Shown piece after piece: positions 20,609 to 32,222 of a stretch of 64,000 nucleotides of DNA. Position numbers and translations under genes: made by a program. This stretch comes from Diphasiastrum complanatum (lineage: Eukaryota > Streptophyta > Lycopodiopsida > Lycopodiales > Lycopodiaceae). The DNA lies in NCBI GenBank assembly GCA_029204225.1, contig MU832165.1:19907-83906 (forward strand), written 5' to 3'. The notes beneath the pieces are model-generated. The model was given only the letters and a program-made list of their open reading frames with translations, made no database searches and was not told the origin of the DNA. How positions within the stretch are numbered: position 1 is the stretch's first letter; every line of letters begins with the position of its first letter.

Positions 20609-22906
20609 ATGAACAAACTCAAGCATGGTAGAAGTGACAAAGCCCTCTTTGTCAAGGACAAGCATAAAAGGAGGAGTAAGAACCAATTCTCTCAAGCATC
20701 CAACAAAGACAAAGCCAAAGATCGAGACAAAGATGGTGAAGAGGATGATACATCTCATCCTTCTACTCATTGCTATCATTCTTTGTTGCTTAGCATGCTA
20801 GATTGTGGTTAAGCCATAACTTCTGTACTAGATCTTGCTAATCAATCTAGAATCAGGTTATTGTGCTAATCATAAGGCTTAATTAGATCTAGCATACTTG
20901 TGGATCTTCCCCACACGTGTGAATTCTATAAATTTTGTCACAGAAGGCCTTAGCATGCATCACACTCAATCTGGCTGACTCCCAAATATCCCATGTTACC
21001 ACATGCAAACCCTCTAAGGATGCATTAGATTTGTTATCAAATCTCTATGAGACTCATGATGTAACCACTAGATTACTTCTGAAAAGGAAGTTCTTTACTC
21101 TTAGCATGTTTGATTCTACTACCATCACTTCTCACATCAACAGCTTCAAGTCTTTATTGGATCAGTTATCAGCTGTAGGGTGTTCTATTCAAGATGATGA
21201 TGTCGTCATGACGTTGCTTTCTTCTCTTCCAAAGTCATATGAGCACTTTGTGGTGATGATCTCCACACAACCCAACCTCACTCTTCAAAAGGTGATTGGT
21301 CACCTACTTCAAGAAAAAGTACGGAGAAAGACTTGCAGCCTGTCTATCAAAGACAAATCCATGGCTCTATACACCAAGAAGAAAGACTACTCCAAGGGCA
21401 AGAATCAAGTGTAGCAACAACAACAGAAGCCTCATACTCAAGGTGAGAATAGTGGATCACGAAAGAAGCTTTTCTACAGAGCCAATCATGACATCAAGGA
21501 GTGTCGTATCCGGATCTACAATGAGGCGAAGAAGCAACAACAGCAGCAGCCAAACTCCTCCAACACGGCGAAATTCAAAGAGCAAGATACACATTTGTTA
21601 ATGGCTTACATCAACAACAACTAAGACTGTTATAGCTGGTACCTAGATAGTGGCGCTACCCAACACGTGACCTCTCGCAATGAATGGTTTATCGAGTATG
21701 CAGCTTACGGCATAGATCAATTCATTTACCTCGGAGATTCAAGCACCATACACATGGAAGGCAAAGGAACAATGAAGATCACTTTCAACAAAGATTTTTC
21801 TATTTGTGTTCCCAACGTCCTTCACGTTCCTCAACTATCAAAGAACTTGTTATCAGTCTCTAAGATAACTGATGAGGGCTACACTTTTACTTTCTCATCT
21901 GAGCAGAGTACAATATTCGAGGAAGATACTACTCTGATTACATGCACTAGAGTCAAAAATCTTTATGTACTCTCTAATTCAGTTGCATTAGCTAGTATCT
22001 CTAGTGAAAATGTAAACGATAATGCTATTTTGTGGCATAGTTGACTTGGACACGTGAATACAAGATCACTTTCCCATATGTGTTGTAATAACTTAGTTGA
22101 TGGATTGTATTTCCCTTCTTCATTAGATGGGAAATCTTTCCTTTGTGAATCATGCGTCTATGGCAAACACTCTAGAAGCAAGTTTTCCAAGTCACATTCC
22201 ATAAAAAAACAAAGCATGTATTGGATCTTGTACATAGCGATCTCTGTGGTCCAATGCCAACTCCGTCCTTAGGAAATGCAATCTATTTTATCACTTTCAT
22301 AGATGATTATCTAGATGGTCTACAATCATGTTCATTAAGCACAAATCTGAAGCCTTTGATTGCTTCAAGAGATTCAAGCCCATGGTTGAGACACAAACGT
22401 CTACAAAAGTGAAGGCACTCCGAACTAATGGTGGCGGCGAATACCTCTCTAATGAGATGTCCGACTACATGGCTGAACATGGCATTAGAAGACAGTTCAC
22501 CACTTCCTATTCACCTCAACAAAATGGGATTGCAGAAAGGAAGAATCGAACTCTTCTCAACTCAGATCGCAGAAAGAAAGAATCGAACTCTTCTCAACTC
22601 AGCCGGATCCATGCTACATCAAGCACACCTATCTACGAAGTTCTGGGCAGAAGCTACTACCACAGCCTGTTACATGCAGAATAGATCCAGCACCAAAGCC
22701 ATCAACAACAAAACTCCTCATGAAGTTTGGCATGGGCACAAGCCTAGTGTCAACCATTTAAAAATCTTTGGTTGTATATGTTTTGTTCACATTCCTAGAC
22801 AGCTTAGGAAGAAACTGGATCGAAGACAAATAAATGTATTTTTATTGGCTATCCTGATGAACATAAAGGTTATGAAATTTATGATCCATCCACCAATGTA
22901 GTATTT
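20609..22906 (+). pseudogene. Copia-2 gag, protease and integrase, frameshifted
   Basis: A detached basic gag piece (DKALFVKDKHKRR) sits at 20640-20700. From 20935 come the UBN2-type gag (RLLLKRKFFTLSMFDSTT, LLSSLPKSYEHF) and a decayed knuckle region. The protease WYLDSGATQHVTS is near 21640-21675. Then come the GAG-pre-integrase part (LWHS-stop-LGHVN; the stop TGA is at 22042-22044), the zinc-finger end CESCVYGKH, the integrase HSDLCGPMPTPS (near 22230) and the third catalytic region NGIAERKNRTLL (near 22525). Multiple frameshifts and a local duplication around 22545-22590 disrupt it. The frame stops at the Copia-1 insertion. Confidence 0.85.
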
Positions 22907-23447
22907 TGAGAAGTTTTCACACGTGTGAACCAGCTGCAAGTACAAAGGATGAATGATTGCACACTAAACTAGCTTCTATTCCAAAAACAATGAGATGGAA
23001 AACATTGGAAAGCTAGTTAGCATGAAGGCAAGAGCATTCATCACAATCTAACTATCATTACACCTCAAATGGATCAAATGGAAGCTTTACTTGAAGAAGT
23101 GTATACTTGTGGTACAAAGCCACCTTATTTATAATACAAGAGGCCTTCTAGAACTCGTGGAGAGAGAGAGAACAATCTAGATGCCACATTGCCTCTACCT
23201 CTCTACTAGATGACAAAAAAGAGAGATGGATAAGACTTGAGAATCTCTCTTTTTGAGAATCCTTTGACATACAAGAGTAGCCTCAAATTCTTCTTGATAG
23301 ATTCTAGACCTACACATCACTATGAAGACAAAAAACTAACTTGACTCTAATTGGAAAGTTACTAGACTAGTCTACCTCAAGTTTGGACAAACCCCAAAAC
23401 TTGAATCTCTAAGTTTATTATTATTCTAATTTTACAATATTTTCACA
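22907..23447 (-). repeat. Copia-1 3' LTR
   Basis: Its outer edge on the + strand is TGAGAAGTTTTCACACGTGTG, containing a TTCACACGTGTGAA palindrome with a CACGTG core. The inner edge is TTTTCACA beside the polypurine tract. Confidence 0.93.
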
Positions 23448-23456
23448 GTCCTCCTT
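23448..23456 (-). other. Copia-1 polypurine tract
   Basis: The - strand reads AAGGAGGAC directly before the 3' LTR, in the position and composition of a plus-strand primer. Confidence 0.75.
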
Positions 23457-23472
23457 AAAATAAAAATAAATT

Positions 23473-25257
23473 TTACATTACTAAGGACTTGGAGATCAAG
23501 CCAAGATTTGATCTATGTCTTTCAAAGTCCTTCTTAGCTAGAGGCTTGGTGAGTAAATCTGCATAACAATTTGAAGTTGATACATGCTCAAGGAGAATCT
23601 CACCATCCATAACTTTTTCTCTTACATAGTGGTGTGCTACCTCTATGTGTTTACTTATTGCATGGAAGATTGGATTACTTGCAAGATATTGGGCCGAGAT
23701 GCTATCACATTTGATGCAAGGTATTTCCTCCTCTTGAATGATCCCGAGCTCCACTAGTAATCTTTTGATTAAAATGACTTCCTTCTTTGTGATAGTCAAA
23801 GCCTTGTACTCGGCTTCACATGAGGATAAGGAGATAGTGTCTTGCTTCTTAGATTGCCAAGAGACAAGATTACCTCCCAAAAATATTGTATAAGCACTTG
23901 TGGACTTTCTATCCACCTTATCACTTGCAAAATCCGAATCTAAAAAGGCAACAAGGCTTAAATCATGTCTTTTAAAACAAAGTCCATAGCCTTGAGTAGA
24001 TGCAACATATCTCAAGATCCTCTTCCCCTTTATCCAATCATGGATCTTTGGATTTTGCATGCTTTGACTAAGCTTATGCACACTAAAACTAAGATCAGCC
24101 CTACTGATAGTGAGCCATATTAAAGAGCCTATTACACTTCTAAAAAGTGTGATGTCCTCAAAGGATGCTTCATCACAAGTTTTAGTGTCTTTAACATTAG
24201 ACTCCATAGGAGTATCTATGCTTTTACAATCTTGCATTTTAAACTTCTTAAGCATAGATCTTACATAACTTTCTTGAGAAATGAAAGCTAAGTCATTAGA
24301 GATCTTAAATTCTAATCCAAGTACATGATATAAAAATCCAAGATCTTGCATTTTGAATTCCTTTCCTAAGAAGATCTTGGTATCAATAAGTAAATCCATG
24401 TTGCTTCCACATAATAGAATGTCATCAACATAAATAAGCAACATGATTATATCATTACCAACATGTTTAAGATATAATGATGGATCATATGAACTAATCT
24501 TGAAACCAATAGAAAGAAGATAAGTGTTCAACCTCTCATACCAAGCCCTTGGAGCTTGTTTCAAGCCATAAAGACTTTTCAAAAGTAAGCATACTTTTGA
24601 TCCTTTGCCATTCACAACAAAACCTGGAGGTTGATGCATATATATTTCTTCTTCTAAGTAACCATTTAAGAAAGAATTGGAAACATCAAGTTGAAGCATT
24701 TTCCAATCATAAAAGCAACAAATAGTAATGAGAATTCTAATGGTTACCATCTTTGCTACTGGAGCAAAGGTTTCTTCATAATATATGCCTTTGATTTGGG
24801 CATAGCCTTTAGCACAAAGCCTTGCTTTGAACTTATTGATTGATCCATCATTATTGAGCTTGATTCTATAGACCCACTTGCATCCAATGGCATGCTTGTC
24901 ATTAGGTGGATCTACAAGTTGCCAAGTCTCATTTTGCATCAAAGCTTCATACTTGGTCTCCATATCTTTGATCCAATCCTTTGATTGAAGAGTTTCCTCC
25001 ACACTTGATGGTTCTTCAATGGAAGTGTGAAAAACATGTAGAGAACTTGAATCCTCCACTTGTTTGTCTTTTTCCAAGTAGGCGAGTCTTCTAGGCTCGG
25101 ATCTCTCTCGGGTTGGTCTTCTTGGAGTCATTGGTAGACTCGGCTTCTCTTGTGATCTTGGCCCCAACAAGTCTTCATCTTGATCAATACTTGATGAAGA
25201 GACTCCTCCTTGATGAATAAGCTCTTGAGATTCCTGCACATTGTCCTTCACGTACAT
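23473..25257 (-). CDS. Copia-1 pol, reverse transcriptase and RNase H half (594 aa)
   Basis: This begins with ATG immediately after the in-frame TGA that ends the upstream half. It contains the RT start WQLVDPPNDKHAIGCKWVY, KARLCAKGYAQ, the FLNGYLEEEIYM region, the catalytic YVDDILLCGS and the RNase H segment (KSTSAYTIFLGGNLVSWQS, LSSCEAEYKAL, KHIEVAHHYVREKV). No further stop or frameshift is seen. RT/RNase H makes and processes the element cDNA. Whether this half can be translated by itself depends on the preceding stop. Confidence 0.93.
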   Translation of the reverse strand: MYVKDNVQESQELIHQGGVSSSSIDQDEDLLGPRSQEKPSLPMTPRRPTRERSEPRRLAYLEKDKQVEDSSSLHVFHTSIEEPSSVEETLQSKDWIKDMETKYEALMQNETWQLVDPPNDKHAIGCKWVYRIKLNNDGSINKFKARLCAKGYAQIKGIYYEETFAPVAKMVTIRILITICCFYDWKMLQLDVSNSFLNGYLEEEIYMHQPPGFVVNGKGSKVCLLLKSLYGLKQAPRAWYERLNTYLLSIGFKISSYDPSLYLKHVGNDIIMLLIYVDDILLCGSNMDLLIDTKIFLGKEFKMQDLGFLYHVLGLEFKISNDLAFISQESYVRSMLKKFKMQDCKSIDTPMESNVKDTKTCDEASFEDITLFRSVIGSLIWLTISRADLSFSVHKLSQSMQNPKIHDWIKGKRILRYVASTQGYGLCFKRHDLSLVAFLDSDFASDKVDRKSTSAYTIFLGGNLVSWQSKKQDTISLSSCEAEYKALTITKKEVILIKRLLVELGIIQEEEIPCIKCDSISAQYLASNPIFHAISKHIEVAHHYVREKVMDGEILLEHVSTSNCYADLLTKPLAKKDFERHRSNLGLISKSLVM

Positions 25258-27426
25258 TCAATCTTCATGGAAGATTACATCTCGACTTATCATAGTTTGA
25301 TTAGTAGATGGAACAAAAATCCTATAGGCTTTACTTGAGTAGCCTATCATAATGCATTTAAGAGCATTAGCATCTTCTTTTTTTCTTGTTTCAAGAGGTA
25401 CATGTACAAAGCATACACATCCAAATGTTCTAAGATGATTGGCCTCGGGTTTCCTTCCATACAACTTTTCATAAGGTGAAATATCTTCTATAGCATGATT
25501 TGGCAAAAAATTGCAAAGATAGTTAGCACATCCTATTGCTTCTCCCCAAAAATCTTTAGAAAGAGAGGCTCCTAGTCTAAGTGCCTTTGCACATTCACAT
25601 AGAGTTCTATTTTTTCTTTCAGCCACTCCATTAGATTGAGGAGAGTAGGAACAAGTGAAATCTCTTCTAATGCCAAAATCATTACAAAAGTTTATGAACT
25701 TTGTGGAGATGTATTCACCTCTATTATTACTTCTCAAAGCTTTAATTTTACAAGATAGTTGATTCTCAACAAAATCTTTGAACTTCACAAAAGTTTCATA
25801 TGCAAGTGCTTTGGAAGATAAGAGGTAAACCCAACAAAAACGTGAGTAATCATCAATAAATGTTATAAAACATGTAGCTCCACCCTTGCTTTTGGTGGAT
25901 GAGAAATGGATGTCACTATGGATGAGTTCCAAAGGTGCTTTGGACTTGATGGTTGATCTTTGATGTGGCCTTGCATGTGATTTGGCCAATGCACATGCAT
26001 CACAAGGACTTGGCTCCTTGATCATGGACTTAGGCAAACCATGAGCTAGCTCCAACTTGCACATACATTGCATGGCCTTGGAGTTGGGATGGCCCAACCT
26101 CCTATGCCATAGATCTTCATTTGAAAGCTTTCCTTGTAGCACAATATCTGAGCAAAGATTGGCATTTCCATTTCCATCAATCTTGAATAACCTTCCAAAA
26201 CGAGAACATGATGCTATTATATCATCATCTTTTGTGATCAAGCAAGTACCATCTTTAAAATCTACTTGTAGACCATCATCATTGAGTTGGCCTACACTTA
26301 TTAGATTTTTAGTCAAACTAGGAACATAGAGCACATCATTGAGATCAAGCTTATCTAGAGATATGCTTCCTATGCGTTCTATCATACATTCCTCATCATT
26401 TGCTGTATAGATACAACTTCTAGATCCTTTGTATGGTACAAGATTACAAAAAGAGTTTTTATCACTACTCATGTGGGATGAGGCACCACTATCTAGCCAC
26501 CATAGATTAGAATGCTTGAAAGAGGAAGATGAAAAGTTAGACATCATAAGTGAATCTTCTTTGTCACAAGGAGATTCATCTTCACAAGTGATGTGGGCTT
26601 GCTTTTTCCTTTTGTAGCATTGGGAGGCAAAATGGCCCTTTTTGCCACATGAGAAACAAGTAAACTTGTACTTGTTCTTCTTCACATTGGATGAGCTTGG
26701 GTCTTCCTCGGATGTCTTCTCCATTCCTTTTGTGTTGTCCTTGGAGCTCTTGCCATTCTTCTTGTCTTTTCTCTTCTCCTTGGATTTGGTGAAGAGTGCT
26801 TGATCACTTCCTCCCTCCTTGAGAGACAATCTCTCAAATCTTGCTACCTGAGTTTGATGCCTATACTCCTCGACTATCAAGACTCCTTGTAAGGCTTCTA
26901 AAGAGGGTAAGTCATCTTTAATTGCATAAGATTGAACAATGGTATCGAAATCCTCAGTTAATCCATTCAAAATAACTTGAACAATTTCTTTGGATTTGAT
27001 AGAATCATCTATGCAACAAAGATCTTTATGGAGATCCTTGACTCTAGAAACATAGGATGAAGCACTTTCATCCTTTCTTTGAAAACTTTGAAAAATCATA
27101 TTTCTTAGAGTAAGGACTCTTGAAGTGTTTTTAGACTCATAAATGGATTGAAGAGTACTCATTGCTTCTTGAGCATTGACACAAGAACTAATCTTTCTTA
27201 GAACTTCATTAGAGACATTTAGCTTTAAAACATAAAGAGCAACACATGCTCTTTTCTTGAATTTGGGAATTTCTTGAGGATTAGTAGGTTCCTCCTCATT
27301 CCCATTCACTATATCTATTAGATCTTGAAGTACAAGAATGGATTCTATCCTCACTTTCCATGTACCATAATTTGTAGAAGTGAGTCTCTCACTTTGTTCT
27401 AATAGATAAGATCCCATTGAAGTCAT
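25258..27426 (-). CDS. Copia-1 gag-protease-integrase half (722 aa), ends in an in-frame TGA
   Basis: ATG at 27426. The gag (UBN2-type) spans about residues 10-200. A CCHC knuckle CFSCGKKGHFASQC lies at 257-270. The protease active site is LDSGAS at 311-316. GAG-pre-integrase LWHRRLGHP is near 439. Integrase has D505 (HSD) and E603 (AERKN), but the middle acidic position reads LRSNNRGEY where the family has LRSDNGGEY, so D567 is Asn and a Gly is Arg. It ends at TGA 25258-25260 in the same frame as the RT half. Without the middle Asp this copy should not integrate. Confidence 0.93.
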   Translation of the reverse strand: MTSMGSYLLEQSERLTSTNYGTWKVRIESILVLQDLIDIVNGNEEEPTNPQEIPKFKKRACVALYVLKLNVSNEVLRKISSCVNAQEAMSTLQSIYESKNTSRVLTLRNMIFQSFQRKDESASSYVSRVKDLHKDLCCIDDSIKSKEIVQVILNGLTEDFDTIVQSYAIKDDLPSLEALQGVLIVEEYRHQTQVARFERLSLKEGGSDQALFTKSKEKRKDKKNGKSSKDNTKGMEKTSEEDPSSSNVKKNKYKFTCFSCGKKGHFASQCYKRKKQAHITCEDESPCDKEDSLMMSNFSSSSFKHSNLWWLDSGASSHMSSDKNSFCNLVPYKGSRSCIYTANDEECMIERIGSISLDKLDLNDVLYVPSLTKNLISVGQLNDDGLQVDFKDGTCLITKDDDIIASCSRFGRLFKIDGNGNANLCSDIVLQGKLSNEDLWHRRLGHPNSKAMQCMCKLELAHGLPKSMIKEPSPCDACALAKSHARPHQRSTIKSKAPLELIHSDIHFSSTKSKGGATCFITFIDDYSRFCWVYLLSSKALAYETFVKFKDFVENQLSCKIKALRSNNRGEYISTKFINFCNDFGIRRDFTCSYSPQSNGVAERKNRTLCECAKALRLGASLSKDFWGEAIGCANYLCNFLPNHAIEDISPYEKLYGRKPEANHLRTFGCVCFVHVPLETRKKEDANALKCIMIGYSSKAYRIFVPSTNQTMISRDVIFHED

Positions 27427-28169
27427 GCCTAGAGAATTGATTTTGGATTACTAAATGAATGTTTTCAGAGGTTCAAAACTAATCAAATTAAACTATTGAT
27501 CTCTTGGAATCAAATAACAAATGATTGAGAACTCAAAGAAGGCCAAAAATAACAATTTCTAGGTGTTAGTCAAAATTTGCACTTAATTTTTCAAAGCAAA
27601 AAGAGATGAAGTAAATATGAGTTCACACGTGTGAAATAGCTTAAAAAAGTCAGATTTATCATTTAGAAAATTTCATCCATTCATAGGATCATAGATCCAA
27701 ACAATGCTTCTTAGATTGAAGAAAATTGAAAAATAGTCAAAATTTGCTATTTTGACTCCTACAATAAAGGATCTTTGATAGTACAGCCTTCAAGCATGTA
27801 AAACTCTATTTTTCTTCTTCAACATGCCTCACTTTGAGTCCAAAGAACTCTCTTTAGGATCCACCAATCCTCTTGAGGTCACTTGCATCACAATCTACAC
27901 TTGATTAGCTTTCCATTCATATGCAACATGGATGGAAAAGATGAGAAATAACATAGCCCCCACTCTATCTTGATTAGAGGCCTCACACGTGCTGCTACAA
28001 TAGGTCGTACAACTCTGAAATCAGAGAAAAAGATACATTAATAAGTGATGATGAGAGTGGATCTAGTTAGCTCAAAATTGAGTGCTAGTAAGAGGCAAAA
28101 TTTCACCAACAATGATGAGAAGTCATTCCATTTGACAAAGCAATGATTAGATGGGTATTCTCCTATCAA

Positions 28170-28181
28170 GCTCTGATACCA
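28170..28181 (-). other. Copia-1 primer-binding site
   Basis: GCTCTGATACCA on the + strand is the reverse complement of TGGTATCAGAGC and directly abuts the 5' LTR with no spacer. Confidence 0.92.
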
Positions 28182-28729
28182 TGAGAAGTTTTCACACGTG
28201 TGAACAAGCTGCAAGTACAAAGGTTCAAGAGAATGAATGATTGCACACTAAACTAGCTTCTATTCCAAAAACAATGAGATGGAAAACATCGGAAAGCTAG
28301 TTAGCATGAAGGCAAGGGCATTCATCACAATCTAACTATCATTACACCCCAAATGGATCAAATGGAAGCTTTACTTGAAGAAGTGTATACTTGTGGTACA
28401 AAGCCACCTTATTTATAGTACAAGAGGCCTTCTAGAACTTGTGGAGAGAGAGAACAATCTAGATGCCACATTGCCTCTACCTCTCTACTAGATGACAAAA
28501 AGAGAGATGGATAAGACTTGAGAATCTCTCTTTTTGAGAATCCTTTGACCTACAAAAGTAGCCTCAAATGCTTTTTGATAGGTTCTAGACCTACACATCA
28601 TTATGAAGACAAAAAAACCAACTTGACTCTAATTGGAAAGTTACTAGACTAGTCTATCTCAAGTTTGGACAAACCCCAAAACTTGAATCTCTAAGTTTAA
28701 TATTATTTTAATTCTACAATATTTTCACA
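28182..28729 (-). repeat. Copia-1 5' LTR
   Basis: It pairs with the LTR at 22907-23447, with a small insertion (TTCAAGAG) relative to it. It carries the same TTCACACGTGTGAA palindrome at its inner edge. Confidence 0.93.
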
Positions 28730-30653
28730 TATTTGTCTCTAGGGATGTAATATTTCAGGAACATACATACTATGATTTCAAACAACCATCGATAAACAAT
28801 GCTATGTCATTTCATCCTATTTTATGTAGCATGGAATCTTCCAACGATAATGTTTCTTCTACAAAACCTGCAACTACAACTATAGAAGCCGAGCAGCGCC
28901 GAGCAGCAGATGATACTTGTCATCAGGCCAAACCAAGCCAGCTCGAGCGGATCTGGAGAAATTCAAGAAAAAGCGTCATTGCATCCTGGTCAACCAAACG
29001 TCCGCAGATCCTCACGGACTCGAACAATTCCTGAGAGGTATACACCTCAATCATTCTGGACTTCATCAAAAGAACCAGAGAGCCTAGCTGAAGCAATTAA
29101 CTCCAAGGATGTTGTGAATTGGCAAGAAGCTATAGAAGACGAGTACAACTCACTTTTGACAAACCAGACCTGGACACTGGTCGACTTCCCCACTCACAAG
29201 AGAGTTGTAGACAACAAGTGGATCTCAAGAAGAAGATCAACTCTGATGGTTCCATTGTTAAATGGAAAGCACGACTGGTGGCTAAAGGATTCACTCAAGT
29301 CCAAGGAGTGGATTATCAATAAATTTTCAGTCCTATCGTCAAGATGCAGTCAACCAGGAATCTGATTGCATTAGCAGCCGCAGAAGACCTCGAAATGTAC
29401 CGAATGGATGTCAAGACAACATTTCTCAACGACAACATCGAAGAAGAGCTATATACTTCCAATCGGAAGGATTCGAAGTCAAAGGCCAAAAGCACAAAGT
29501 GTGCAAGCTGCACAAAGCAATCTACGGTCTGAAACAGGCCGCAAGGGCATGGTTTGATAGATCAACTCTTATCTCATTCAATTGGGATTTGCAAACAATT
29601 TAGCTGATTGTAATGTTTATTCAAAGCATATAGGCACCAATTCAGTTCACATAGCTCTTTACGTAGATGATGCATTTATTTTGTCTAACCACACTTCTCT
29701 TTTGCACACTACTAAGAGTGATCTGTCAAAGGAATTTGACATGATTGATTTAGGAGCTGTCCATTCTTTGCTAGAAATTCACATTACTAGAAATAGGCTT
29801 CAGAAAAAGATCTATTTTAGCCAACAGGCATATCTAAAAGGGGTTTTAGGAAAATTTCATATGTCTGATTGCAGACCAATTGATACTCCAATGGATCCAA
29901 ATATAGTATTGACTAAACCTACTTGTGTTGATTTTGATAGTGAAGTACTCGACATAGCGAAATACCCTTATCATTCACTAATGGGATCTTTGATGTATGC
30001 AATGTTGTGTACTAGACCATATTTAGCATACACTATTAGCACGTTAAGTCAATTCATGTCTAATCCTAGGATCTCTCATTGGAAAGCATTAAAGAGAGTG
30101 ATGAGATATATTCAGGGAAGTTTAGATCACATTTTATGTTATGATGGAAATGCTATCGACCCGCTCGTCCTGTGAGGCTACTCCGACTCAGATTGGGGAG
30201 GAACAGTCTCTACCAGAAAATCTACCTCTGGATTCTGTTTCTATTTGGTAGGGGGGGCCGATTTCATGGAACTCAAGGAAGCAGAAATCAATTGCGCTTT
30301 CTTCGACCGAGGCAGAGTACATTGCAGCATGTCAAGCTTCAAAAGAAGCTGTATGGATTAGGTTGTTACTTCACAACTTACATCACACTCAGTTCAATGC
30401 TACCACCATTCTATGTGACAACTTGAGCTGTATTTCACTGTCACTGAATCCCAAACTTCATGGCAAATCCAAGCACATAGAAATCCAGTATCATTTCATT
30501 AGGGAGAAAGTTTTCTTAGGGCAAGTGATCCTTCAATACTGCTCCACAATAGAAATGGTCACAGACATCTTCACCAAAGCGCTTTCCAAGATCAAGCATC
30601 AGAAGGTCTTCAACATGCTGAACCTGATGAAGATACCAAGGCACCAACCGTGA
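28730..30653 (+). pseudogene. Copia-2 pol, reverse transcriptase and RNase H, frameshifted
   Basis: After the Copia-1 insertion the frame resumes at the integrase-RT linker, then goes through [52 protein letters not shown] (near 29665), IDTPMDPN, and RNase H: SSTEAEYIAA near 30300 and KSKHIEIQYHFIREKV near 30470. It ends at 30653, just before the polypurine tract. There are at least four frame changes. Confidence 0.87.
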
Positions 30654-30666
30654 CCTTAAGGGGGAC

Positions 30667-31450
30667 TGTTGGAAATTAAGCCCACAATTGTCTCCTTAAA
30701 ATTACAACTTAGACAGCCAACATATTTGAAGAATGTCTACAATGGGCTTCCGGTTGATCTCCAGCAAAGGGTAACCAATCCTATCATAATTTCAAGTTCA
30801 GATGTTAAGTTCAATAATTTGAAGTCATTGAAGACTTGGCCATCTTCAAGGACCCACGAAATCAGCATTTAGAACAAGTCTACCGAAATACATTACTTTT
30901 TGCCAAAATACTCTAAGTGTCGTGACAGTCTGCAAAAATGAGCTATGTTTACGATAGCTTTGCCTTTTTCACATTTCTCCGAAATGGGACACTTAGGCAT
31001 AGTTCAACAGTTTAAACTATTTTGCAAACAGCTTCGCCTTTTTTGCATTTCCCCGAAATGCAAAACTTAGGCACAATTCAAAGTTCAACCATTTTAGGGC
31101 ACCTTCGGCTTTTTCGCGAAAAACCCGAAGAGAGAGAAAAAGCAAAGGTCGTCTATTTTAAACGAAGGACGTTCCCAACCACTTCCCAGAATTTGCAAAG
31201 TGAGAGAAAACCACTTCCCCTAAAAGCGAAGTGAGAGAATTTGCGACATCCTCGTCTGCGTCAGCGATCCCGAAATTGAATACATTATAGCTGTCATTCT
31301 GTCATTGTAGCTCAACTACTTCCTAAGTACAGTGAGATACTTAGTTAGATGACAAGCACTCATTGTAATTAGATACAGAGATGCGGTGTATAAATACATC
31401 GTCAAAGCACATTTTACATGATGCTCCATCCATGAGACATATTATTTGAG
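30667..31450 (+). repeat. Copia-2 3' LTR
   Basis: It starts TGTTGGAAATTAAG after AAGGGGGAC. It contains a TATA-like GTGTATAAATAC near 31387. The end near 31450 is approximate, because Copia-3 LTR sequence follows and no matching target duplication (GGTAG expected) is found. Confidence 0.75.
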
Positions 31451-32197
31451 CCTCAGTCATTTTAAAAAAAAACTATCAAAAGGCATCCGTAGTGCAATAC
31501 ACATGAGAAGAATAGAGAATCTAAATTAAGCAGTTGTGAATACAATGATCAAATCACAATCCTGTGCCCAAGAATGGTTCACAGTAATGATGCACTGTTT
31601 GCAATGATCTTACTTAGCAAGTTATAGATTAAACAACTATTTCTATCTTCTGAATGGCTTTCACTCTCTCTATGGAATCAGATAATGAAGAAACAATTGA
31701 GTTCGCGCAGGAACTCTGTTTTACTCTTCTCCACTTGCATGCATTCATCACAGAGTGACTCATATGATTTACGTGAGGTGTTGTTATGTATATATGTACA
31801 TGGAGCAGTTATAATGACTACATAGGCAACAAGCGTGAAACATTGCAGTTACTAAAAAAAGTGTTAAAGTGAACTGTGACTTGGTCTACGTCTGACATGG
31901 CAATATGGATGACGTGGATCTCGAACCAAAGACTTTGAGTTCGTATGAGAACGAAGAGGATGTAGTCGAGGATCTTGAACTTGAAGAGTCATCGTCGATC
32001 CCGCTTCTACACCAGTTGATTGGTTGCAACTTCAGTAGGTAAGACTGCAATGTTGTCATAGAGAGAGTGTGTGTGTATATTTACATAATGCATTGGTGCT
32101 CAAAAATTGAGATGCAAACTCGAATGATTTGTGTTTTGATGATGCAAATACAAATGAGTCGAATTCTGGTGAGTTGGAGTGATGCTTAATTCCAATA

Positions 32198-32220
32198 CCC
32201 CCCCCCCCCCCCCCCCCCCC
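32198..32220 (-). repeat. C23 homopolymer at the Copia-3 polypurine tract
   Basis: Twenty-three C on the + strand make a G run on the coding strand, between the RNase H stop region and the presumed LTR edge TATTGGAATTAAGC. It is longer than normal G-rich polypurine tracts. Confidence 0.85.
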
Positions 32221-32222
32221 TC

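Larger units (their letters stand above)
22907..28729 (-). mobile_element. Copia-1: near-complete nested Ty1/copia element
   Basis: Two LTRs bound it: 22907-23447 (541 bp, 3' LTR) and 28182-28729 (548 bp, 5' LTR). Read on the - strand they begin TGTGAAAATATTGT and end in CTTCTCA. A perfect 5-bp target duplication TATTT lies at 22902-22906 and 28730-28734. The primer site is 28170-28181, the polypurine tract 23448-23456. Gag-pol is one frame interrupted by a single TGA. The LTRs differ by only a few substitutions and small indels, so this is the youngest element in the window. Confidence 0.95.
20193..31450 (+). mobile_element. Copia-2: old Ty1/copia element split by Copia-1
   Basis: The left LTR starts TGTTGGAAATTAAGCCC at 20193 and the right LTR starts the same way at 30667, right after a purine tract AAGGGGGAC. 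Gag-pol runs at 20935-22906 and 28730-30653. Reading across the split gives EIYDPSTNV-VF then SRDVIFQE, the normal Copia integrase-RT linker, once the Copia-1 insertion and one target copy are removed. The left LTR lacks its second half and the primer site, and the gag start is missing, so the element is dead. Confidence 0.88.

Noticed and set aside
25258-25260. Programmed readthrough of TGA in Copia-1
   Set aside because: The stop is more simply a point mutation, as the same copy also lost an integrase catalytic Asp; no conserved readthrough context is seen.
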